Assembly: GCA_049793155.1 (NCBI GenBank)
Contig: JBARBN010000228.1
Coordinates: 17,574-81,573, forward strand
Direction: 5' to 3'
DNA from: JALNZF01 sp049793155
Lineage (GTDB): Bacteria > Nitrospirota > UBA9217
DNA length: 64,000 nucleotides
This document shows, piece after piece, positions 9,236 through 20,000 of the stretch (position 1 is its first letter; every line of letters starts with the position of its first letter). Under the pieces are notes generated by a model that was given only the letters and a program-made list of their open reading frames with translations, made no database searches and was not told the DNA's origin. The position numbers and the translations under genes are program-made.

Positions 9236-11059
9236 TCACTTGTCCCCTTCCAGCCTGAGGATGAAATCATCGATAAAAACATTCACATCGGCATTCATAT
9301 TTCTGATATGGCCGGTGACGTAACTGCTGGCGAACAGTGCGGGAATGGCGACCAGGAGACCTGCCATCGTGCAGGCAAGCGCTGAAGCAACACCCGGCGC
9401 GATCGCCGCGAGATTCGCTTCGCCGCTCTCAGCTAGGCCTGCAAAAGTGTTCATGACGCCCCAGACCGTGCCCAGAAGACCAAGGAAAGGCCCGCCCGCG
9501 ACACTCATGTTCATGATGACCATGCCGGCGGAAAGTCTTCTGCTTTCATGCATGGCCTCTTTCTCAACAGCGGCCCGAAAACCGTTCATGGCCCTCCCGG
9601 AGAGTCCTTTTACTTCTTCATAAGATTCTCCCTTTCTCTCCAGCCCGTTTTTTATTTCTTCGCATCCGGCCCGGTAGACACGGTAGAGCGACGAGCCCGG
9701 GAATTCATGCTCCTTCTCAAGAAGCGCCAGGGGATGTTCGACATGCCGGAAGGACTGGGTAAACGTTTCATTTCCCTTTTTTGCCTGGCCGAGTATGGTG
9801 ATCTTCTGCCTGAAGATATACAGTGACCCGCATCCCATGAGGAACAGAAATCCGATGATAAGCCATCCATCGAGGGTAATGGTCCGGATAATGACCTTCA
9901 TAAGATGGACGGTCAAAGACTCGCCGCCTCCGCCGCCACCGCCCGTCTCTTCCTCCAGGTAGGACGTCAGCGCGCCGTCCGGTCCCTGGCCCTTGAAGGC
10001 CGCCTTGATCCAGCCGGCCGTTCTGGCCGTGTTGGACAACTGCACTTCATCCAGATCACCCGAAAACGCGTTGTCCCCTTTCTCGGATGCGCCGATGATG
10101 ATTTCCGCTGAGGGCGCCGGTACCGCCCCTGTAAGTTTGATCGATGCTGTCTCAGTGCCATCCAGGTAAAGGGTGATCTTCTTATCGGGCTCCGCGGTCA
10201 CGGCCAGATGATGCCAGCGATCCTGGACCAGGGCAGTTGTTTTCGGCGTCTCCGTGCTCCGACCTTTTCCCTGGCCCAGACTGCAGTATGCCTTAGCATC
10301 GTCGATCCCTATTACGATGGACTGGTTAAAGTCAGCCCAGGAAAAAAGACGCATATTCCCTGTAGAGCGGTTCAGGCGCACCCAGGCGGAAAAGGTGAAT
10401 CCCTTGGCAAAGTTGAACGATGTCGCTCTGGCGACCGTCATCTTTGCATCGGTCCCGTTGAACTGAAAGCCGTTTCCGACGACCGACGGGATGCCGGGTT
10501 TGGCCGACGAAGAAGTGGTATGGTTGGCGTAAGCCGTTGCATCTTTCGGAAGTCCGAACAACTCATTCAGGTGATACACAGCCACCTGGTTCACATCATA
10601 CGTCCCGCCCGCGTCCTGACCGTCCGGCGAGGAGGAGTTCCCGTAATACATCCAGATCGAATCCTGATCGGCCCCCCCGGAGATCCGGGGGACCTTGACC
10701 CATATCAGGGCGATCTCTTCCTTGGGATCGAACTTCTCGATATGATATTTCAGCGGTAACTTATCGTCCGCGCTCACAAACCTGAGGTCCGAGCCATCGG
10801 GCTTTGCATTGGGAAAATTGAAGTTGCCCGTATGGAGACGTACGAGAACGGGGACATCCGTGAGATCATCCTTGATGTCAGTGCCCTTGGATGTCGTATC
10901 GAACTGGATCTTTTTTCTTTGCTGCCACTTTCCGTCCCACCACGCATGCGCGCTCGGTGGAGCGAGCAGGCCGAGAACGAACACCAGCCCCGCAACAGCG
11001 GCCGCTGTTTTTATCAATGAACGCCACGGTATAAGAGAAGTTATTCTGCCCATAGACAC
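9236..11059 (-). CDS. ExbB/TolQ proton channel fused to secreted DUF2341 and LamG-like domains
   Basis: 607 residues, GTG start, with AGGAGG inside the 3' end of tpsA, so translation is probably coupled to it. Order: signal peptide (1-40, SAHAWWDGKW), DUF2341-type beta domain (about 42-150), concanavalin A/LamG-like domain (about 155-370), a Gly-rich linker, a membrane helix (about 395-420) and a MotA/TolQ/ExbB channel domain (about 470-600) with GPFLGLLGTVWGVMNTF. ExbB proteins normally lack extracytoplasmic lectin-like domains. Here the motor can sense or bind a periplasmic glycan or partner directly. TpsA is the obvious candidate because the genes are adjacent. Confidence 0.88.
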   Translation of the reverse strand: MSMGRITSLIPWRSLIKTAAAVAGLVFVLGLLAPPSAHAWWDGKWQQRKKIQFDTTSKGTDIKDDLTDVPVLVRLHTGNFNFPNAKPDGSDLRFVSADDKLPLKYHIEKFDPKEEIALIWVKVPRISGGADQDSIWMYYGNSSSPDGQDAGGTYDVNQVAVYHLNELFGLPKDATAYANHTTSSSAKPGIPSVVGNGFQFNGTDAKMTVARATSFNFAKGFTFSAWVRLNRSTGNMRLFSWADFNQSIVIGIDDAKAYCSLGQGKGRSTETPKTTALVQDRWHHLAVTAEPDKKITLYLDGTETASIKLTGAVPAPSAEIIIGASEKGDNAFSGDLDEVQLSNTARTAGWIKAAFKGQGPDGALTSYLEEETGGGGGGGESLTVHLMKVIIRTITLDGWLIIGFLFLMGCGSLYIFRQKITILGQAKKGNETFTQSFRHVEHPLALLEKEHEFPGSSLYRVYRAGCEEIKNGLERKGESYEEVKGLSGRAMNGFRAAVEKEAMHESRRLSAGMVIMNMSVAGGPFLGLLGTVWGVMNTFAGLAESGEANLAAIAPGVASALACTMAGLLVAIPALFASSYVTGHIRNMNADVNVFIDDFILRLEGDK

Positions 11060-11067
11060 GGTTTTAA

Positions 11068-14000
11068 TTATTCCTCCTTACTCTTGTCATTATCGTCTTC
11101 AACAAAATCCACAACCTTCACATCCAGCCACTTCGCAATGATGTCCTCGACCATCTGAGATGCCTGCGCTCGAGACACGCCGATGCCGGATGCGTCAGTG
11201 TTCATCTGGGTGTTTTGCGTTATGCCGGTGCCCGCCAGCGTCCCCAGCGAAGCAGTGCCTTCCGAGGACTGGGGCACACCGATAGACCCAGCACTGAAGG
11301 TGATGTTCGAGGCATTGTTCACCTTGAGCGCCGCCAGGGTGATCTGTCCTCCCGCGATACCCGCTTCGCCCGCATCGATGACGCCCGTGGGTGCAAAGAG
11401 ATGAACATTGCCGGGAACCGGCGGGTTGTCCCCGTACGTCAATGCCCGCATGCCGCTGCCGACAGCAGGGGGCGTAAACACCGTCTCATACACACCCGTC
11501 AAACCGGGAACTTGTTTCCGCTTTGGAGGAGAAGCGTTGACCGCGGTCCTTGATCCCCGGCCGGCATTAATATTCCCCTGGTCGCTCCAGACGGTGATAT
11601 CACCGTAAAGTTTCGTGGGGTCGACCATGTCCTGCCGGGAAAAAAAAGTCATGACGCGCGACTCCTGGACATTAATGTCTTTAACCGCGAAGATATTGAT
11701 CGCTCCGCCATTGGCGGTCGTGATGCCGGTTGTGGTATTCACCACGCTTGCGCTCGGCAATGCGGTTTTTCCAAGGTTCAGGTTGCCGTTCGCGATGACG
11801 AAAATATCGGACGCAGCATTCGATGTCGAGATCTGCGAAGAGGTCATGTTGATATCGCCGGCGCCCGTAGGAGCGTCCAGGAGCGGAGCAATCGTTTTTG
11901 TTCTGGTCGTTTGCAACAGTTGGGATGCCTCATCCAATTTGCCATCGGCCATCAGCCCGGCGTATGTGTCACCGGCCGTTCGAATGGAATTGAAGAAAGC
12001 CTGAATATCAGATGCCGGTTTGTCGAACCCGTATCCTGACAGGACAACCAGGCTGCTTTTTTCGGCTCCCAGGGCGGGATTATTGCCGTTGCCGATCTCC
12101 TGGATGCCGTCACTAAGCGATCCCAGGTCGATGGAACCTGCCGCCTGTACCAGGAAGACCCCCGGCCCGCCCTGGATCAGTCCGCCTTGTGCGGAGTTTT
12201 GCGAGGACGCCTTTACGTACTGTATCGATATGTCCCGGCCTGCCCGGATCATGGCTACATCATTAGAAGTAATGTTCTGTCCCTCATAGGTAATATCAAC
12301 AATGTCCCGGCCTGCCGTCACTTCGGCCTTTTTCGAGAACTTCATGTTCAGACCTTTTATATCTTCGTCCGCATGGACCGTGATGGCTTGATCGTCCCCT
12401 GCATGCAGAGGCTCCGAAAACGACCATGTGTTGTCCGTTGGATCATACAGCCCGTGGAGGTTGGATGTTCGTTTACTGATCCATTGGCCGCTTTTCTCGG
12501 GGCTATCGGGGTTTCCGATATAGAAGAGCCCGTACCAGTTCTGGGTCGAGATGTCCGACATGAGGATCGTCGCAGATCGATAGGTTCCGTGAGCAGTATC
12601 CAGGACTTGTCCGATCACGTCGGCGCCGGCGTCGAGGCTGAGGTCCCCCTTGGAAAACGAGGCAAGGGTGAAATCATTCCGCAGCATAATATCCCCTCCC
12701 GCATCTACATTCACGGTCGCGGGCAGGACCCTCTCGTAATTCTTTGCATAACCCGTCGGATCATTTGCATAGTAAGGCGAATTTCCTGCGATCGTTACAT
12801 CGGTCCCGGCTTTGAGTTTGATGCTCGTTTCAGGCATATACGTACACTGCACAAAGTAGTTTCTGGACTCGTCTATCTTATCGCTTGCCAGTGTAGGATT
12901 GAGCACCGCGCCGATCTGCATCTCTCCCTGGGCAGTCACATTCATACGGCTGTTGAAAAGCTCGATCTGCGCCTGTTTATCAAATGCCCCGAAATTTCCC
13001 ATGGCATGGATCTCCGCGCGTCCGGGCTCGCCTGCTGATCCATGATTCAGGAACCTGCCCTTGATATCCCCGCCGGAATAGATCGTAAGGTCTCCGGTCC
13101 CGAACGTCCCGGCCTGAGCAAGGAAATCTCCTCCTGTACGGACGGCAAGTTTCCCACCGCCCATGGTTGCCAGACCTGCGGTGCCGTTTACATAGTCGGC
13201 TGAGAAAACACCGTAATATGCAAGCGTCGCCGATCCTCCATTCCCCGCCAGCGGGAAAGAAACTTCTATCGGTGAAAAATAATCCCATGCATCTGTCTTG
13301 TCAGCTACTACCCATTGACCGGAGCTGTTCAATTTCCCCGCCTGTCTTCCCACCGAAAGGTTGATGTTGCCGCCTTTGTCGTATCTCCAATAATAGGTCT
13401 GGTAGATATCAGATTGAATTGATCCCGGGAGGGCAATTACCATCGGGTCAAAAGGATTATCTCCCCAGTTGGCAGCAGCCGCTGCTGCTGAAAGCCGGCC
13501 TGTCGTGCGGATCGCGCCGGCTCCGGCATTATTCGTATCATTTCCGACAAGGAGGTTCAGGTCTCGGCCGATGTTGATGTCGATGTCGCCCGTCGCCGTC
13601 TGAATGGCTCCGGCTACAATGAGGTCACGGCCCACGTTTCCCCTGATCGATCCCGTAAAGGACGCAAGACTATAGTTCATCATATAACTGGGCAGCATAT
13701 ACCCGGGCGGCTGGTCGGCAACGCCAATGATCGTGTCTTTTCCTGATGCGATACGGATGGGTGCGGTCTCGGTGTAAACAATTACATTGTTTGCAAAGCT
13801 AAGGTTTCCAGCGCCACTGTTGTTCACAGCCATATGATCGGCGCTCGACAGATCCGCTCCCGCAACAAGATCAAATCCCCAGGAGTTTTGTCCTGAAGGG
13901 GCAGAGGTGATGTTGTAGCCGGATGGACTGTCCGCAAGATTGTTATTGATGTTGAGGTCACCCGCCGCGCGGATAGTCAGTACGCCTGGCTCGCCACCGA

Positions 14001-17000
14001 ACCGGGAAGTGGTCGCATCCCAGGCTGCGTTCAAATCAATGTTGCCGTTACTGACTAATTCGATTCCAGGAAGGAGATGGAAATTATTGATGCCGGTTCC
14101 GAACCGGTTTGTATTATTCATATAATTTGTGTAGAAGGTCGTTGCGTCGCTGATCCCCGTGGGCAAGGCCAGATCGGGTGTCGAGGAAGATATATCGTAT
14201 GATCTGACTGCTTCTGCGTATACTGCAGACGCGCCCGCGATGGCCCCCGAGGCTATAGTAGCGTTCAAGTCATTATTCGCCAAATTGCACTGCGCACGCA
14301 GGTAGACCACACCGGTGGGGGCAGTACCGTCGCTTCCGGACACATCAATCTTTCCGTTAATATTGATCGATGCCGCTGATGAACTTAGCAGCACATTCGC
14401 ATCCAAAGAACCGGATGTTGAAGAAACAGCCCGGATACTGCCGCCGGACTGAATGTTCAGGTCGTTCATGGCGTACAATTCGACACTGCCGCCTTGGCTG
14501 ACTTCGATTCTTCCAGCGACATTGATGTTCCCATAAAGAGGATTGCCGTTGCTGTCCGTTAAGAGGACTCCATTTGCGTCTTTGGAGGGATCGTCTTCAG
14601 TAAGTTTGACAAGGTGCGCTGTCAGCTTATCGGTGGAAGCGATATCGATGTTTCCTTTTCTGGCCCGCATATCGACGGATTCCGTGAAGCCGCCCGCCGA
14701 CAGGGTCCCGATGAGCCTGGTCATGTCAATGTCTGCAAGCTGACTGGTGTCGAGTATGAATGATCCGCCTGCTCCGCCATGAGCCGCAGCCATCAGACTG
14801 CCGTTAATCAAGACACCTCCTATGGGCGACTGAAGACTGATAAGCCCCGCGTCACCCTGGGAACCCGCGGACACATCGATCAATGAAGACGAATCCAACA
14901 CAATGCCGCCATTTACGGATTTCAGGAGCACCTGTCCTCCTGGCGCGTCAACAGTGCCTTGTGCGAGGATCTTGCTGCCGCTGCGCAGCATGACGCCGTC
15001 GGCAGGTCCGGAACCCATTGCCGAGAGCTTAATGGACCCGCCATCGGCCTGTATCACTCCGCCCTGGTCGATCGAAGCCCCCCAGAACTCCAGCGTCCCA
15101 CCCTGCGTGGAGGATGGACCCGCAGCGTTTCCGTTGCCGGCAATAGTGATCTTATTGGTGGGGTTGGGATCGTTTTGATCATTATGGTAATTAGCGCCGG
15201 CATAGACCGCGAAATCAGCAGGCGTAAGGGACGTCGTTGCCGTGCCGTCCTTATGCTTGTTTGTTCCAGCCGTGCTCACGGCAACCACGCGCGCGGCGCT
15301 GATCGACAGATCGGCGTTCCCCGCGCTCAGGCTTCCCTTTCCGTTCAGCGTCAAGTCGTTCCGGCTATTGAGATTGATCCTATTGAAATTTGCGAACAGA
15401 ACATCGCCATCGCCGATGTTGATCGTGCCGATGCCGCCTGCATTGGCGGAAGTGGCGGCCGTGAAGATAGAGGCGCCCATGGACGCGTCGGGCGGTAACG
15501 TTGAAGCGGTTCCCGAATTCTTGAAATTGATGGTCGGTGCTTCCAGAGTAACTGCAATGGGACTCTGGCTCACGTTGGCAATGCGGCTTGCGTCCAGGGT
15601 CAGGCTGTTGCCGGCCGAAAGATTAAAGTTTTCCCGGAACTGGATGCCCGCATTATTGCCGCTGTTGCTGACCAGGGTGATGTCCTGAAATCCGGTGAAA
15701 TTATTAGTCCACATATTTTGTGTCACGTGAAGGCCGGTATCGGTCCGCGTCCCATCATCCAGAAATATGGCGCTGCTTTTCAGGGTCAGGGCGCCGTTGT
15801 CAGACTGGAGAGAACCTTTCATAGTTGCCACATTGTTCGCATCCAGACTTACGGCGTGAGTTGCGTGCAGAATAGCATTAGACCCGATATCAAGGGTGCC
15901 CGGCGTGGTCAATGTGATCACACCTTCGCCTGAGTTCGTATTCTGGTCAGTCACCGCCTGCAGTGAGGATGATTTCCCGATCGTGATCTGATTCTTGGCT
16001 GCAAGCGAGATGATTGATGCGTTCAGGACCGTAGGTGCTTCAGCAGTGCTTGTAATCGTGATGCTGTTCGTTGAGCCTGCATCGCCCAAGTCGACTTCAC
16101 GAAAACCCGTAAGACCGTCAGCGGACATTGTCAAGCCGCCTTTGAGTTTCTGGAGTTCGGGATGCAAAAGGTCGTCGAAACTGGTGTCGAAGTTGAAGTA
16201 ATTCCCCAATGGGGATGTAGATGCGGTCTGCACGATGATATTCGCTGCGCTCAGGCTGATCTTCCCTCCCTGAAAGCCCTGTCCTGCAGCGGCTTTGAGC
16301 TTACCGTCGAGAATCATCGTATTCCCGGATATTTTTATGATGCCTGCATCGCCGGACAGGATTGGTTCCGGTTTCACATAACTCCCTTCCGCATGAAGGA
16401 CTTCGGCCGCGGTCCGCACGGTGAAGACTTGCGGCCGCGTGCCCTGTATCGGGGTGTCCGCGACAGCCGAATATCCGACAACAAGCGGGTACCCGTCTTT
16501 TGACAGCGCTCCCTGCTCCGGCAGGGATGGACCCGACTGCGCCTCGATGATAGAGGCCCCAGGGAGGAACGCGTACCGCGCATTTTGAGGGTTCTTCGCA
16601 TCCAGGGGGAGCAGGGTGTACATTCCCGCACTGAGGCCTCCCCCGCCCTGAAGATACACGGCCGTTCCGGGCATTGGGAAGGAATCGGCCTTGAAGACAA
16701 CATAGCGTCCCGTCTTGGTGAGCGGATCAACGGAGCCTTCCACGCCCGGCTGGAATTTATACCCAAATATCGAACCGCCGCCGGAAACGTCGATCACAGA
16801 ACCTCCCCGGGCAACCACTTCGTCGGCATTCAGGGTGATGCCCTTCTGGGGAAGGCTGTCTTGCGTGATACGCGATGTTGTTCCGGCGTTAATTCCCGGG
16901 TTGGACTTGTCCTCAAGGAGCCAAAGGTTGTTCGGGTCGATCAGACCGTACATTACCTCAGCACTCCCCGCGGTCGTCAGAACGCTGCCGTCGGCAAGAT

Positions 17001-20000
17001 ATATACGCTTTCCCGGGGCATTGAGTGTGATGGTCCCCATCGGGGCCGCGAGGGTCACGCCCTTTTCCACATCGATTCCTGCCAGGCCCTCCACAGTCAG
17101 GCTTCCGCCCGCCGAATAGATGGGCACATCTGCAGTGATATCCGCATTCTGGATCGTGTGCTGCAGCGTCACTTTGCCGTTCGAGTGAACCGTGTAATCG
17201 GAGTACAGATCCGGATAGAATTGGCTTCCATGCGTCGTATATGAATAATAATTGCCCGGATATATCCGGTCCGCATCCAGAACCAGGTTGCCCGTTGTGG
17301 CCAGTATTCCATTCTTCACTGTTCCGGGATTGCCGTCTTTGCCGCTGGTGAAATTGTTGTCGTACAATACCTGGCTCAGGCGTATATCCCGGTCGGTCCG
17401 CAGCGTGACATCACGAAAACCGTCGATCTGAACGTCTCCGATCACATCGATAAAGCCGCCATGTTTAACGCCGCTCGAATCTGTCCATCCTCCGGAAAGC
17501 GTGAACGATCCCGCGGTCGGGGAAGTTGAATTCGTGAGCGCCGGTGGAGACACTTTGGATGTGTTCGTAAGAACTATCCAGGGCGCGCTCAACGCCACGT
17601 TGTTTCCGGAGCCCGTGATCTCCGGCGCATCCAGGGTCAGCTTCCGGCCTATCAAGGCGTTATTGATGTTGCTGCTGAAGATAAGCGAGTACGCGCTCCT
17701 GAACGTCAGGTCGTCGAATCCCGTTGTGTGGAGAGCCAGCTTAGTGACGTCCATGCCGCTGGTCGCGTCTGTTTTGGCGATCGCCAGACTGCCTCCGCCC
17801 AGCCCCTCCAGTTGCGCATGATTGGCATATACGGAGCCCAGCGGATTCAGGTCGCTCCCGTAACTCAGGGAAACACTGCCCGGATTACTTGCTGTTTTAT
17901 AGGTGGTGATCTTCCCGTTAGACAAGACCGTATTCTGGACCACGTCCGATCCTGAGACATCTACGATCGCCGAACGATCAATCTCCAGGGAACCAAAAGC
18001 AGTCAGTGACACATTGCCGCCGGTCATTGACTGGTAGTTGACGTCGAAGCCGTTTGGCGTAGATGACGGATCAGGACGGTTGTATCCGGCTGCGGTTATT
18101 TTCGCGCCATTGCCCAGCAGAAGATCGCCCTTCGTCGCACTGAGGCTGATGTTTCCGGCCGGCGCGTCCAACATTCCTTGCACGGTCACATTCGGGCCGG
18201 ACAGAGATATGGATCCTCCGGGCGATGTTTGTATAACCGCGCCGTCGGAGACCATAAGGTTCACAGAGCTGCGATCTACGTCCTTTAAGTTGCCGGCAAA
18301 ATTGCTGTTGCCGCTCGTCAGAGTGCCGTCAAAAAGTTTTGCCGCGTTCGCGGTAAATGAAGAGGGCCCGGCCATATAGCTCATAGCATCGTCGAGACGC
18401 ATGAGATCGGGCCTTCCGGGTACCATGCTTCCTGAGGCATCCTGACCCTCGATCAGCGCTTTCCCTGTCTGCCCGATAATCGGATTGTTCATTCTGGCCA
18501 GCGAGGGAGTGATCGTTGTGTTTTTATCGATGATGAGATCATTCTGACTGTTGAGTGTGATCCGCGTGAAACCAGTATCATCGAACCGGTTTTCGGCAAG
18601 GGTGAACTTGTCCTTCATCTCAGCGGAGACTGAAGATTTCTGTGGATCTGAACTGGCGGCATCAAAACTGCTCCAGTCGTATGTTTGAGGGATTGATGAA
18701 GCCGGAGCAACAGTAATATTGGTCGAAGCAAGGGTAATGGCGCCTCCCTGGAGTTTGCCGTTCGGATCAGCCAGGGCATAACCGCGCAGATCCCCGTCCA
18801 GCTCAATGTTCGTCCCCTGGATGCTTAATGACCCGGCATTCCCTCCCGTTACCTTGCCCTTCTGGTCGATGGAGTATCCGCCGCTCACATCCATCAGGGC
18901 GCCCGTTTGCACGAAGACGCCCGCCCCCTGGTCCGTTTCATCCTTCAGAGAGACGGACCCGCCGTTCGTTCGCCCGGAACCTGCAAAGGCATTACCGGTT
19001 GTCCCCGCCTGGCTATTATCTATCCGTTCTCCCGACACATCGAGAACGCTCTTCTTTCCTGCAATGATCCTCTCATCGAGCGGCTCATAGGAGGCGCCAT
19101 TGGACGTTCCGTTGGCGTTAAGTTGACTGGTGTTGTTCTGCGCCGCGTATAAATTTATTTCACCGCCGTGAACCGTGATCGAGCCCTCGTGGTCGATCCG
19201 TCTTGCCGTCGCCGCAAAAGAACCACCCGGTTGCAGCACGAGGCCGGCATCGGCAGCCGTGTCAATGGTCAGGTCTGCCGTAAGGTTCACGGTGCCCAGC
19301 TTCGCATTGTTCAGGGTCGTGGCCGAGATCAGCGTGGGACCGGTCAGGGGATCGGAACCGATGGTAAGCTTATTATCGATGCTAAGCTGTTGAGGGTCTA
19401 TTTGCGAAAGGACGGAAATCGACGTGGGGTTATTGAGCGTAGTGCTTCCGGAATTGCCTATTTTCAGCGTTCCCGCCCTTGGTGTTTCGATGCCCTGGGC
19501 CTTGGAAAGCATCAGCGCTTCCTCGTAATCCGCATCGGTACCATATGCAGTTCTCGTCGTCCAGGCATTCTGATAGGTGCCGCGCGTTACACTGCCGTTG
19601 AGCTGACCATCGAGAACGACCGAGGACGCCGTGAGCGAAAGCGTGCCGGCATCGCCGCCCTGGGCATAGCCTTTCACATAGGTCTTCAACGAGGAGGCGC
19701 CGCCGTAGTATATCCCTGAATAGGACTCCCGGATACCGAACCCGTCGTACGTTTTTTCGTAATTTCCGAGGAGCTTATTATACTGAATGTTGGCCGGGGC
19801 ATTGCCGATGTCGTAGATCTGCGTGCCTGACAGCAGCTTCGTGGAATCAACAAGGCCGCTTTGATAGTTGATCAAGCCGCCGGCTAAATTGAGCGCGGCC
19901 CCTTGCTTGATGATAATATCGCCGTTCGTCACATTCATGTCTATGTTTCCGGTTTGGGGTTGATAGACCCAATGGTCCGGTAATTGGTTCGTGGAATCGT

